In this document: piece by piece, positions 6,783-15,212 of the stretch
Numbering within the stretch: position 1 is the stretch's first letter
Layout of the letters: every line of letters starts with the position of its first letter
Assembly: GCF_009497655.1 (NCBI RefSeq)
Contig: NZ_CP023317.1
Span: forward strand, 2,385,501-2,449,500
Origin: Priestia megaterium
Lineage (GTDB): Bacteria; Bacillota; Bacilli; Bacillales; Bacillaceae_H
Direction of reading: 5' to 3'
DNA: 64,000 nt
Position numbers and translations under genes: made by a program
Notes under the pieces: model-generated
What the model was told of the DNA's origin: nothing
The model's database searches: none
The model's input: the letters and a program-made list of their open reading frames with translations, nothing else

Positions 6783-8363
6783 TTATGCTTTTTGTTGCTC
6801 GCGTTCACGAAGTTCCACACGTCGAATTTTACCTGAATTAGTTTTTGGTAATTCATCAATAAATTCAATTACGCGAGGATACTTGTAAGGTGCAGTAAGA
6901 GTTTTTACGTGATTTTGCAGCTCTTTAATAAACCCTGCATCTGTTGTTTTTGCATGATCGACAAGAACCACATACGCTTTTACAACATGGCCGCGATCAG
7001 CATCTGGGCTAGCTATAACGGCACATTCTTTCACCGCTGGATGCTTAATTAATGCATCTTCAACTTCAAATGGCCCAATTGTATAGCCGGAACTGATAAT
7101 GATATCATCTCCGCGTCCTTGGAACCAGTAATAGTTATCTTCATCTTTAGAAGCGCGGTCGCCTGTTAAATAGTAGTTTCCTTTATACGTTTTCTCAGTG
7201 CGCTCCATGTCTTTATAGTAGTGCTTGAAAAGAGAAGGGAGGTCTCTACGAACGGCAATGTCTCCAACTTCTCCAGGCTTACAAGGCTCGCCGTCTTCAT
7301 TAATGATTTCTACAAACCCTTCAAGCATCGGTTTACCCATTGAACCAATCTTCGTTTTTACACCTTTTAAGGTACCAATCAAAAGGGTATTTTCCGTTTG
7401 GCCGTATCCATCACGTACTTGGATATTAAAATATTTTTTAAACACATTAATTACTTCTTCATTTAGCGGTTCTCCGGCAGATACAGCGCTATGAAGGTGA
7501 GACAGGTCAAAACGTTCAAGCTCATCAATTTTAGCCATAAAGCGATACTCTGTTGGCGTGCAGCACAGTACGTTTACTTGTTCATCCTGTAAAATTTCTA
7601 AAAACTTTTTAGGTTCAAAACGTCCGTTATAAATAATGCCTGTTGCACCTTGTCCAAGTACAGATAAAAACGGAGTCCAAATCCATTTTTGCCAACCAGG
7701 ACCTGCTGTTGCCCAGACCGTATCGCCTTTTTTAATATCTAACCATTCAGCAGCAGCGATACGAAGGTGAGCATAAGCCCATCCATGAGTATGAACAACG
7801 CCTTTTGGCTGTCCTGTTGTACCAGATGTATAAGGAAGGAATGCCGTATCATCCTTAGTTGTGTTAGCTGCTTGGAACTGTTCTGATGCATCCGCTGTAA
7901 GTGACTCTAAGCGCGTCCACGACGTAACATCAGCACCAAATGTAATTTTATGTTGTAGAGAAGTAGGGAAGTTTTCAATCTTATCGATCTCATTGCAGAA
8001 AGGATGGTAAGAAATAATCGCTTTTGCTTCAGCGTGATGTAAACGATATTGGATATCTTTTGCGCGTAATAGTTCTGAAGAAGGAATTACAATAATACCT
8101 GCTTTTAAGCATGCTAAGTAAATAGCATACGATTCAATAAGGCGAGGTGCGATAACCAACACGTGATCGCCTTTTGTTAATCCTAGCTCCGTTAGCCCGT
8201 TTGCCACCTTATTTGCTTTTGCTAACAGCTGGTTATATGTAATTTCCTCACGCACACCGTCAGCGTCCTGCCACTTTAGCGCAAGTTGATCGGATGCATG
8301 TTTTTCAATTTCCTCTGTTAAGTTGTAATGTTCACTTGGAACTAAATCTTTTAGTTGAATCAT
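6783..8363 (-). CDS. Acyl-CoA synthetase, MbcS/YtcI type
   Basis: A 526-residue AMP-forming synthetase of the acetyl/medium-chain branch. The motif PYTSGTTGQPKGVVH is at residues 178-192, GYGQTEN near 311, a TGDRA hinge near 407, and the catalytic lysine motif LPKTNSGKIRR near the C-terminus. I place it with B. subtilis YtcI and Listeria MbcS, which activate short branched acids such as 2-methylbutyrate for branched-chain fatty-acid synthesis; this is family knowledge, not visible specificity. The start follows AAGGAGTCG. A 17-bp FapR-like box lies in its promoter, which would tie it to fatty-acid synthesis control. It is the second of three acyl-CoA ligases in the window. Confidence 0.85.
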   Translation of the reverse strand: MIQLKDLVPSEHYNLTEEIEKHASDQLALKWQDADGVREEITYNQLLAKANKVANGLTELGLTKGDHVLVIAPRLIESYAIYLACLKAGIIVIPSSELLRAKDIQYRLHHAEAKAIISYHPFCNEIDKIENFPTSLQHKITFGADVTSWTRLESLTADASEQFQAANTTKDDTAFLPYTSGTTGQPKGVVHTHGWAYAHLRIAAAEWLDIKKGDTVWATAGPGWQKWIWTPFLSVLGQGATGIIYNGRFEPKKFLEILQDEQVNVLCCTPTEYRFMAKIDELERFDLSHLHSAVSAGEPLNEEVINVFKKYFNIQVRDGYGQTENTLLIGTLKGVKTKIGSMGKPMLEGFVEIINEDGEPCKPGEVGDIAVRRDLPSLFKHYYKDMERTEKTYKGNYYLTGDRASKDEDNYYWFQGRGDDIIISSGYTIGPFEVEDALIKHPAVKECAVIASPDADRGHVVKAYVVLVDHAKTTDAGFIKELQNHVKTLTAPYKYPRVIEFIDELPKTNSGKIRRVELREREQQKA

Positions 8364-8414
8364 AAAAACGACTCCTTATATTATAGATATCAATGATTTT
8401 TTATCATTACTATT

Positions 8415-8447
8415 ATTATATTACTAACTATTAGTACTTGCTACTAA
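8415..8447 (-). promoter_or_regulatory. Promoter with FapR-like operator upstream of the MbcS-type gene
   Basis: The dyad TTAGTACTTGCTACTAA (8431-8447) has perfect TTAGTA/TACTAA half sites with a 5-bp spacer, the form I remember for the FapR operator. On the minus strand a -10 TATAAT lies at 8420-8415, so the dyad covers the -35/spacer region. FapR represses lipid-synthesis genes until malonyl-CoA binds it. Confidence 0.6.
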
Positions 8448-8472
8448 TTTGTTTTGGGTTTTAGTAAAAAAG

Positions 8473-8509
8473 CAAAAAAAGACCCGCTTGTCTTATTACG
8501 ACAGCGGGT
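8473..8509 (-). terminator. Terminator of the duplicated-domain gene
   Basis: ACCCGCTGTC pairs with GACAAGCGGGT (one bulged base) and is followed on the minus strand by TCTTTTTTTGC. Confidence 0.8.
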
Positions 8510-8519
8510 ATAACATATG

Positions 8520-9218
8520 TTATTTAAATAAGCTCCATTTTGTATGAATAGGTACTAGCTCTTCTTCAGACTCGTCCTCTTCGTATAAACCACGTTCTTT
8601 TAAGTATTCCACAAAATATAAGTCTGCTTCCTTACGTTCATCATAAGGCTTAATCGATAAAACAAACCCTACTTTATGCTGATCTTCATTTTCAACGCCT
8701 GAGAGATACGCTTTTACATTATGCTGCAAGAATAGCTCTTTAGCGGGAATAATTAAGTCCTTGACAAACTTCGACAGTAATTCTAACTCAAAGTCGAAGG
8801 TGAACTTAGCAATTTTTTCTAGATCTGCAAATACCACGCCGATAAAACTCGTATTATGTATTTCGTAGTCTTTCGTTTTTTCATCCCATTCAATATGTCC
8901 GATTTCCTTTAAGTAATTAATAAAATACCCAATGCCTTCATCGCGGCCAAAAGGTTGTTTAGAAAGAACCAAACCGATCTTTTTGTACTTAGGCAGATAC
9001 ACGCATGAGATAGCGGCTTCAACTTTATGCTGTTGAAATAAGTGCGTTGCCCCTTGAAGCAAAGCATCTAAGACATGATGGGTAATTTTCATTTGTTTAC
9101 GAGGAAAGTGATATTCGTTGCGTGCTAATTCATCTGTATCAGCAAACGTTGCTCCAATAAAGCCTGTGTTGGATAGGGTAGGAGGAAGCTTCTTTCTTTT
9201 TCTTTTTCGTACCGTCAT
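8520..9218 (-). CDS. Unknown protein built from two tandem copies of one domain
   Basis: A 232-residue cytoplasmic protein with no signal peptide and a very basic N-terminal ten residues. Residues about 17-110 and 120-215 are clearly related. Each half begins NTxFIGxxFADxxxxA, continues to a helix ending LFxQHxV, then KxGxVLSxxPxxRxE, and closes YFxxYLKExGxxE. I do not recognise the domain. The start follows AAGGAGTG. The gene has its own terminator and lies on the same strand as, and upstream of, the MbcS-type gene, but is separated from it by that terminator. The repeat suggests an intramolecular dimer or scaffold; function is unassigned. Confidence 0.7.
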   Translation of the reverse strand: MTVRKRKRKKLPPTLSNTGFIGATFADTDELARNEYHFPRKQMKITHHVLDALLQGATHLFQQHKVEAAISCVYLPKYKKIGLVLSKQPFGRDEGIGYFINYLKEIGHIEWDEKTKDYEIHNTSFIGVVFADLEKIAKFTFDFELELLSKFVKDLIIPAKELFLQHNVKAYLSGVENEDQHKVGFVLSIKPYDERKEADLYFVEYLKERGLYEEDESEEELVPIHTKWSLFK

Positions 9219-9406
9219 TCAAAAACACTCCTTGTGATCATCAATACGATAAAAAATAAAACGAACATATGTTCTTATCTAATGATACAAAAAATGTGTC
9301 GAAAAGTAAAGAGGAGTTAACGGAGAATTTGAAATTTTATAATAAAAGTAGCTAATGATCTTAAAACGTAGCGGTCATTAAAAGATGGAAAAGAAGAGGG
9401 GGAGCA

Positions 9407-9449
9407 AAAAAAATAAAAGGCTGCAGATGAAAAGCATCCACAGCCTTTT
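9407..9449 (-). terminator. Terminator of the 38-residue gene
   Basis: AAAAGGCTG/CAGCCTTTT with a 17-base loop; on the minus strand it is followed by ATTTTTTTT. Confidence 0.8.
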
Positions 9450-9458
9450 ATATATTCA

Positions 9459-9575
9459 TTAACGAGCTTCTGTTAAAGCTACCATATCTTCATCATCTAA
9501 ATCGATATCTACGTGACAATCCATTGTATGAATTGTTTTATCTTCATGATTTCCATAATAAATTGTAATGTTCAT
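9459..9575 (-). CDS. 38-residue acidic protein, unknown function
   Basis: A small gene starting at the ATG at 9575, ten bases after AAAGGAG. The product starts MNITIYYGNHEDKTIHTMDC and ends in an acidic tail rich in Asp and Glu. It has no membrane segment. It has a complete transcription unit of its own: a promoter at 9639-9667 and a terminator at 9407-9449. A longer in-frame extension to 9677 runs back through the promoter and is rejected. Family unknown; the single Cys and the two His residues are the only potential ligand residues. Confidence 0.65.
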   Translation of the reverse strand: MNITIYYGNHEDKTIHTMDCHVDIDLDDEDMVALTEAR

Positions 9576-9638
9576 GAGTATCGCTCCTTTAAAACTGGAT
9601 AATGACATCCAATTTATACCGTCATCTATTTGTTTAAT

Positions 9639-9667
9639 ATTATACCCGATGAAAAAGGAAACTACAA
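9639..9667 (-). promoter_or_regulatory. Sigma-A promoter of the 38-residue gene
   Basis: On the minus strand TTGTAG (9667-9662), a 17-base spacer and TATAAT (9644-9639). The leader is about 65 bases. Confidence 0.65.
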
Positions 9668-9924
9668 CTAAAATCACTAAAAAGCTGATAGGAAAGGGGT
9701 TTGCTGTAATTTTAACACAGAATTTTATAGAATAAAAATACTAAATAATGTATTTTATTGCAGAAAATACGAGGTTTTGACTTTTATAAATGAATAAAAA
9801 TCCATTTAATGCAAACATATGTACTAAATGAAAAATATACGTTCAGTAGCAAATAAATCCTTAAGATATTAAACGCAAACAGATTTCAACTTTTTGCAAA
9901 ATGTTCATTGAGAATACGATGAGA

Positions 9925-9976
9925 AAAAATGAATGAGTGTAAAACTTAATTTCTATAAGTAAACTCATTCATTTTT
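9925..9976. repeat. 14-bp perfect inverted repeat, hairpin
   Basis: AAAAATGAATGAGT and ACTCATTCATTTTT flank 24 bases that contain an inner CTTA/TAAG stem. It resembles a bidirectional terminator but has no gene on either side. Confidence 0.6.
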
Positions 9977-10152
9977 CAAACTCTCTAATTATAATCTAAA
10001 AATCAATCGAACTGATCAATCCTAAAAATAAACTGGTGAAATTCATATGTATTTCTATAAAATCATATCTGCAATTGTTCAATTAGAACAAATCTTGATG
10101 CTAATTAGTTTAGTGAGTTAGATCATATAAATACGAACCCTATCTCATTTTT

Positions 10153-10201
10153 AAATCATGTCTCACTATCATAAGTATACTTTTATAATGAGACATGATT
10201 T
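10153..10201. repeat. 13-bp perfect inverted repeat, hairpin
   Basis: AAATCATGTCTCA and TGAGACATGATTT flank a centre that includes AAGTATACTT, so most of the 49 bases can fold back. No adjacent gene explains it. Confidence 0.6.
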
Positions 10202-10212
10202 GTGTTTTATCA

Positions 10213-10254
<42 letters not shown>

Positions 10255-10714
10255 TAAAATCATTGAGGTCTCCCTTACTCTTAGATCCTTGGAATACTTT
10301 GCTTTTCCTTTAAAGTGTGTAGGTTCCTTTTAAATCAGCTGTTTTTGCTTTCGGGATTTTAATTTTCGGGTTGTGAACAGAACTCTCAAAGATCGACTGA
10401 ATGACGCGCTTAAGGTCAAATGAATTAAATTATGTACAAGCTATGGATAGATTGTATCTTAAAAATCGTTAAAATAGCCGCTCACTTAATCGCAATCTCC
10501 TGAATACGCCAGTACGTATCATTTTATATGTAATTAAGTAATGCCCTATGGTTTATCCTAGAACTTTACAATTTTGCATCCCAAGTTTAAGGTAGCTATG
10601 AATCAGTGTGATAGTAGTTGATTTAATGTAGAAGCGAAAAAAAAGGAAAAAGAACAACTTCTTCCCCTCCATCCGCTTGTCATACAAACTTTTCAAGTTA
10701 CTAGTTTCAAGGCT

Positions 10715-11395
10715 TCACTCACTAAGGTATGTTTCCCAATCGTAGTCATGAATTTTGTTAAATTGCCCAAACTCATTTCTTTCGTAAGCACATAGCGGTG
10801 TTTCATTTATAAAAGCTAAAATTGAGTCATCAACATTTAAAACAACTCCTAGAGCTACAATTTGAAAATTATCTGGATTACTGTTGAACTCATCTTCTTC
10901 GTATCCGCTAAAGATAACCCATCCTGAATCATTCGGTTCATTTGGTTTATCCTTTAACAGAAAATTAAACTCGTTTCTTTCTAAAACATCATTGCTAACT
11001 GTTACGAGAGCATTAAAGTAATAGTCCATCTTTTCAGCGTCATCGTTTTCATATTCAGTATCACAAATATGTTCAGTGCCAAAATGCAGGATTTGACCAA
11101 GTTTTAAGCTCTTTAAATGATAAGGTTCATTATCAAGCTTTCCAACAAAGTTCTCTTTGTTTCTATCCGTAATTTGCACCCACATTCTTTCTCCTTTGTA
11201 ACCATCTGTATCTGAATCACTAAAGAAAACTAACTTCACCAGGTCTCCCGCTTTTAATTTATCCGTCACCGCTTTGCTTGGCTTGTAAAATGTATAAGGA
11301 GATTCTTTGTTTCTTTTGTAAACGTTATCTAATTGCCAAGGTGTATTATCCTCAATTTTTTTATTGTTAGCATGTTTTTTGAACCAATTTTTCAT
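10715..11395 (-). CDS. DUF2185 (Imm33-type) protein with N-terminal DUF2314-like domain
   Basis: About 226 residues. The first half (residues about 45-115) has GDLVKLVF...GERMWVQIT...FVGKLDNEPYHLKSLKLGQILHF, resembling DUF2314-type domains. The second half (about 155-205) has SGWVIFSGYEEDEFNSNPDN followed by FQIVALGVVLNVDDSILAFI, the DUF2185 signature. As I recall, DUF2185 is listed among immunity families of polymorphic toxin systems. The start at 11395 is favoured because GAGGTA lies about nine bases upstream; the ATG at 11404 is too close to it. It is the last gene of a three-gene minus-strand cluster. Immunity function is inferred from family and context. Confidence 0.7.
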   Translation of the reverse strand: MKNWFKKHANNKKIEDNTPWQLDNVYKRNKESPYTFYKPSKAVTDKLKAGDLVKLVFFSDSDTDGYKGERMWVQITDRNKENFVGKLDNEPYHLKSLKLGQILHFGTEHICDTEYENDDAEKMDYYFNALVTVSNDVLERNEFNFLLKDKPNEPNDSGWVIFSGYEEDEFNSNPDNFQIVALGVVLNVDDSILAFINETPLCAYERNEFGQFNKIHDYDWETYLSE

Positions 11396-11425
11396 ATAAT
11401 ACATTACCTCTTTGATTTATATAAT

Positions 11426-12292
11426 TTAAATTTCTTTAATTGGATACTGAATTAAAATGGATTCTAACCCTTGAATAAACGCATCTATGTAAGTTAAATC
11501 TGTTTCAAATTCAAACTTTAGTTCTGTTCCCCAGCCAGCGGGATACTGTATAAACCCATCTACACTAACATTTTTTCTTCCATTCATAGTCAATGTGAAA
11601 CCAAAATAGGGTTCAGTGGGTTCAAAAAGTACTTTCTTCTGCTTTAAAGCTGAGAATTTCTTTAACTCGTTAAGATAGTACTTTATTGTACGCCCTTCTA
11701 AAATAACCTCGTCAATTTCAGCTTTAAATGCAGGAATATTAAATGTAAGATAATTTTTATGCCAATCTGCATCATGGATGTTATCTGCTTCTGGGTACGC
11801 GTATGCATAAGTACAAATCTTAAGACAAGAAAGTCCATCCTGTGCAGACAATTCTGCAAACGGATAGTTAGAAAAGTAATTTTGTTCCATGGAAAATACT
11901 AACCCTTCTGTTGATATCCCTTCACCAAAAACGCCTTCGTCAAAATAGCTGCACCATATTCCATCTTTACTAACAGCTATGTCTTGTACAGCATCTCCAC
12001 AATAAAATGACCGAATGACTTCTCCATCAATATTCATAATAAAAAGATTGTGCTCTTCTCCCTTGGTTCTGGCATTCATTATCAAAAAATGCTTATAATC
12101 AATCCATCTGACAAAAGGATAGTTTATTTTTAAACGTGGATAAAGTGTAGTACCGTTTACAGACAGTTCGAATTTATTATGACGTTTTTGAACTAAGACT
12201 AGTCCATATTCATCTCTATAATCTGCATCAATAATAGTTAAATAAGTGTCATCAGGTTCAATACTAAAAATAGTCGCCGCTTCAATGTTCAA
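11426..12292 (-). CDS. Unknown 288-residue protein in an immunity-type cluster
   Basis: A soluble protein without signal peptide or membrane segments. The N-terminal half alternates short beta-strand-like segments (YGLVLVQKRHNKFELSVNGT, HFLIMNARTKGEEHNLFIMNIDGEVI, AVSKDGIWCSYFDEGVFGEG), suggesting part of a beta-propeller. The C-terminal half is different and ends in an aromatic-rich segment. The start is TTG at 12292, nine bases after AAGGAG. It lies between the DUF2750 and DUF2185 genes with 30-39-base gaps, so the three are probably one transcript. I do not recognise the family; an immunity role is a guess from context. Confidence 0.55.
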   Translation of the reverse strand: MNIEAATIFSIEPDDTYLTIIDADYRDEYGLVLVQKRHNKFELSVNGTTLYPRLKINYPFVRWIDYKHFLIMNARTKGEEHNLFIMNIDGEVIRSFYCGDAVQDIAVSKDGIWCSYFDEGVFGEGISTEGLVFSMEQNYFSNYPFAELSAQDGLSCLKICTYAYAYPEADNIHDADWHKNYLTFNIPAFKAEIDEVILEGRTIKYYLNELKKFSALKQKKVLFEPTEPYFGFTLTMNGRKNVSVDGFIQYPAGWGTELKFEFETDLTYIDAFIQGLESILIQYPIKEI

Positions 12293-12331
12293 ACTTGGTC
12301 ACTCCTTATATTATAAAAAAGAAAAGTAAAT

Positions 12332-12703
12332 CTACTGTTTTTCTAACAAGTCTTCTAATTCTGTCAATAAATCATACGGCTCGACTTCTAACCCAATTAA
12401 CTTGGCATTCCAGTTAACACCAACTAACAAATCGTCGTCATTCATTCCGTATAGCCAATTATCCATAAATTCCTCCAACGGTATAGATGCTGATTTATAA
12501 TGTGACCATCCTTCTACTGCACATTGCTTTGCATATGCTTCATCCGACCAAAAAAGCATAACGACTGTCTGTTCATATTTATTCGATTCACATACGCACC
12601 AGCCATCTTCACTTTTTAATCCCCAGACCACAGTGCTTTCTGAAACTCTTTTAACAAAATTTGCGTAGCGTCTCTTCGAATTTACAGTTAGATCAAGTTC
12701 CAT
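12332..12703 (-). CDS. DUF2750 domain protein
   Basis: 123 residues from the ATG at 12703, which follows CGAGGAGATTAGCA; the longer frame to 12823 runs into the neighbouring SUFU fragment and is rejected. The DUF2750 pattern is clear: YANFVKRVxxxxxVWGLKxxxGW near the start, then MLFWSDEAYAKQCAVEGWSHY, IPLEEFMDNWLYGM, and LVGVNWNAKLIGLEVEPYDL. The family's role is not established, though members are often found among immunity-type genes. It is the first gene of the minus-strand cluster, and its upstream region is the truncated 5' end of a divergent SUFU-domain gene. Confidence 0.78.
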   Translation of the reverse strand: MELDLTVNSKRRYANFVKRVSESTVVWGLKSEDGWCVCESNKYEQTVVMLFWSDEAYAKQCAVEGWSHYKSASIPLEEFMDNWLYGMNDDDLLVGVNWNAKLIGLEVEPYDLLTELEDLLEKQ

Positions 12704-12768
12704 TGCTAATCTCCTCGTTTCCTTGTTATGTTTTTTTAAGCAATAAAATATCCCTGATAACTTTAAAT

Positions 12769-13221
12769 ACTCCGCCAGAAGTCGAAGGTGGTCGTTATAC
12801 TGAACTCCTTTGTTTTTTACCACCAGAATGGGACCTTTCAGAAGAAGGATTTAAGCAAGAAGAAATATATTGGCCAATTGAAAATTTAAAATTTTCAGCT
12901 CGCTTCCCCCATGAATTAGATACATGGGTAGGGTTTGGTCACACGATTCAAAATGACAACCCAATTAAACCATTTAGCTCTAATACAAAGCTTTGTGCTT
13001 CTCTTTTGCTCCCTCCACTAACTGAAGAAGAAGCCTGGAGCGTTCATATCCGTGAAGGAAAAGATGTTGAGTTCTATAATGTACTTCCTCTTTACGAAAG
13101 TGAAATGAACTATAAAATGAAGCGTGGAACTGATAAGCTACTTGATAAATTTGATAAACACGGCATCAGCCAAATATATGACATTCATCGTAAAAACGTA
13201 TGTAAAAAAATGTGGTTCTAA
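12769..13221 (+). pseudogene. Suppressor-of-fused (SUFU) domain gene, N-terminally deleted
   Basis: About 150 codons from TPPEVEGGRYTEL to the stop match the C-terminal part of bacterial SUFU-domain proteins. These include a FLPPEWDLS stretch, YWPIENLKFSARFPHELDTWVGFGHTI, a NTKLCASLLLPP segment, and YESEMNYKMKRGTDKLLDKFDKHGI followed by RKNVCKK. The N-terminal part is missing: upstream is the promoter region of the DUF2750 gene, and there is no start codon with a ribosome-binding site. SUFU-domain proteins are common immunity proteins. The deletion joint is near 12750-12770. Confidence 0.72.
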
Positions 13222-13252
13222 AAAAGCCTACTTAGTCAAGTAGGCTTTTACC
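13220..13252. terminator. Bidirectional terminator after the SUFU fragment
   Basis: AAAAGCCTACTT/AAGTAGGCTTTT with a four-base loop, between convergent reading frames. Confidence 0.85.
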
Positions 13253-13268
13253 ATGTTACCGTTGTTTA

Positions 13269-13919
13269 TTATTTTTCAATTCTCTTTTTAGTTTTCATAT
13301 CAAATTTGGCTAACACCTGTTTTTGTTGCTTGACAACTAAAACTCCATCTAAAAGTTGTAGTTCTAGCTTTTTTAACTGTTGGTCAGATGCTTTCAAAGG
13401 AGAAGCTTGCTCTTTATTAGTTGAACCTTTAAACCCTAAATCATAATTCAAAGTAAAATTTCCTTGTTCATTATATTTGAGAATGCTAGGAGACGAAAAA
13501 CCATATCCCAGTCCAGACCTATCTTGATTATCATCAGGATTAAATACATTGAAGCCAACGCTCTCTTCTAGTGCATTTTTTAATGGTATATGAGGCTGAA
13601 TTTCCATTTCAATTCCTTTGTCCGGATGTTCTTTCCCAACGCGTTTTTTACCTGTGTTTTTTAAGTCGATTTCGTAATATAAACTAGTAGGCACGAGCTC
13701 TTTTCCTTTGTCTTTTCCTTCTGTGATAATGGTTGAACCAACTAAACGTTTATCCGTAACAATCGATACATCCACTTTCACAAGTTCAAGGTGATTTCCT
13801 AACTCGTGAGCCTCTTTTTTACTTAGTCTGCTCGTTTTATCCACAGGTGGAGAGGGATTTTGGCAAGCGGTCGTGAGTAGAAAGAGAGCAAGCAGTGCGA
13901 ATATATAACGTTTTTTCAT
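13269..13919 (-). CDS. Lipoprotein of unknown function
   Basis: A 216-residue protein with a lipoprotein signal: basic KKR, hydrophobic stretch, then a lipobox ending in TTAC with the acylated Cys at about residue 19. The mature part is hydrophilic, with extended beta-like segments (VDVSIVTDKRLVGSTIITEG, SLYYEIDLKNTGKKRVG) resembling DUF-type lipoproteins that modulate cell-surface processes. The ATG at 13919 is the start because AAAGGAGAAATCAG precedes it; an upstream ATG at 13940 lacks a signal. Downstream is the bidirectional terminator at 13220-13252. Confidence 0.72.
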   Translation of the reverse strand: MKKRYIFALLALFLLTTACQNPSPPVDKTSRLSKKEAHELGNHLELVKVDVSIVTDKRLVGSTIITEGKDKGKELVPTSLYYEIDLKNTGKKRVGKEHPDKGIEMEIQPHIPLKNALEESVGFNVFNPDDNQDRSGLGYGFSSPSILKYNEQGNFTLNYDLGFKGSTNKEQASPLKASDQQLKKLELQLLDGVLVVKQQKQVLAKFDMKTKKRIEK

Positions 13920-13974
13920 CTGATTTCTCCTTTTGTGCATAATTTAGAAATATATTCTATGAAATTATACCTTA

Positions 13975-14014
13975 AAAAAGAAGCAACTCCCTTTTAGTTA
14001 GGAACGCTTCTTTT
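13975..14014 (-). terminator. Terminator of the EA-rich lipoprotein gene
   Basis: AAAAGAAGC/GCTTCTTTT with a 21-base loop; on the minus strand the stem is followed by TT. Confidence 0.6.
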
Positions 14015-14035
14015 AATAAACCTTTTTTCTTTTTA

Positions 14036-14998
14036 TTAGTAACCATCTACCGTAACATCAGTAATTGACCCATCACTAGGACTTACTTGATACCAACCTT
14101 GTGTAGCTGTATGTTCCTCTCCTGTATCTTCATTATCCACAACATTTTCATAAACATGGATAATATAGTTTCCTGAGTCGTCAAGGTGATCGTATTCTAC
14201 AAGAAGAGGTGAATCTTCAGATATGCCTTGTTGGTCACGAACTAGCTGGATAGCTTGCTCTTGGGAAACTGTTTGTTCGGCTGGTTCCTCTTCCTCAAGG
14301 GTTTCTGTATCTTCTTCTTGCTCTGATTCTGTTTGCGCCTCATCTTCCGAATCAGCCTGAGCTTCTTCCTCATCCGCTTTTGCCTGAGTTTCCTCTTCCT
14401 CCGCTTTGCGATCTGCTTCTGCCTGAGCTTCAGCTTCTGCATCAGCCTTGGCCTGCGCCTCTTCTTCTTTTTGTTTGTCTTCTTCTAGCTGCGCGTAGTA
14501 ATCATCTAATTCTTTTTCCATTTGCTGCTGCTCAAGGTCTGATAATTGCTTTTGTTGTTCTTGTATTTGGTTTTGAAGCAAAGCAATTTGTTCTTCTGAA
14601 GCATTATCAACAAAATTGATGTTTTCTACATAATCACCACTGGCGTCAAAATTAACTTCCATCATACAAAAAACATTTTGCTCTTGATTAATCCCGTAGT
14701 AAATATACTGATTGTCACCTACTTGGATATACTGATAACCATTCATTACGTTTAATAAGTAATCGCGATCAGCTTCTTTAGAATTAACGGCTTTTTTAAT
14801 GGTTGATGCTTTTGTTTGTAATGTATTTGGCGATGATTCTTTTACAGCCGTTTTGTTGCCGTTTTCTTTCGTATGAACCGCTGTTGATTTCTCTGCAGAC
14901 TCTTCTTTTTGCGATACCGTTTCACTGGACTCATCACTACACCCTGCTAGCAATACGGCTAACAACGGAATACCAAAAGCAACTTTCAACATTTTCAT
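14036..14998 (-). CDS. Lipoprotein with long Glu/Ala-rich coiled-coil segment
   Basis: A 320-residue protein with lipobox LLAGC (Cys at residue 20). Four zones are visible. First comes a Ser/Thr/Glu-rich linker to about residue 70. A small domain with DYLLNVMNGYQYIQVGDNQYIYYGI follows (about 75-135). Next is a coiled-coil/low-complexity stretch (about 135-240), rich in Glu, Gln, Ala and Lys. Last is a C-terminal domain (about 245-320) beginning EQAIQLVRDQQGI and ending in a GWYQVSPSDGSITDV motif like PepSY-related domains. The repetitive DNA behind the low-complexity zone makes length variation between strains likely. Function unknown; it is presumably anchored to the outer face of the membrane. 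Confidence 0.72.
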   Translation of the reverse strand: MKMLKVAFGIPLLAVLLAGCSDESSETVSQKEESAEKSTAVHTKENGNKTAVKESSPNTLQTKASTIKKAVNSKEADRDYLLNVMNGYQYIQVGDNQYIYYGINQEQNVFCMMEVNFDASGDYVENINFVDNASEEQIALLQNQIQEQQKQLSDLEQQQMEKELDDYYAQLEEDKQKEEEAQAKADAEAEAQAEADRKAEEEETQAKADEEEAQADSEDEAQTESEQEEDTETLEEEEPAEQTVSQEQAIQLVRDQQGISEDSPLLVEYDHLDDSGNYIIHVYENVVDNEDTGEEHTATQGWYQVSPSDGSITDVTVDGY

Positions 14999-15154
14999 AG
15001 ACTATTATCCCCTTTTTTTATCTTTTTTTAGGTTTTATATAATTCTAAAGAACTATAAAACCTTAGGGGTTATTATACCAAAATTAAGAAAATATAAGAA
15101 TATTTTCTTGTTTGATTTATGGTATTTTTTTGAAAAGATTATCTTTTTATGCAT

Positions 15155-15201
15155 AAAAAAACACAAAGCCATGTACTTTTCATAACACGGCTTTGTGTGT
15201 T
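15155..15201 (-). terminator. Terminator of the glutamate decarboxylase gene
   Basis: AACACAAAGCC/GGCTTTGTGTGTT; on the minus strand the stem is followed by TTTTTTATG. Confidence 0.8.
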
Positions 15202-15212
15202 CGTAATCGATG

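Noticed and set aside
10047-10121. 24-codon hydrophobic frame in the gene-poor stretch
   Set aside because: Its ribosome-binding site is weak (CTGGTG) and there is no clear promoter; it is mentioned in the gap note only.
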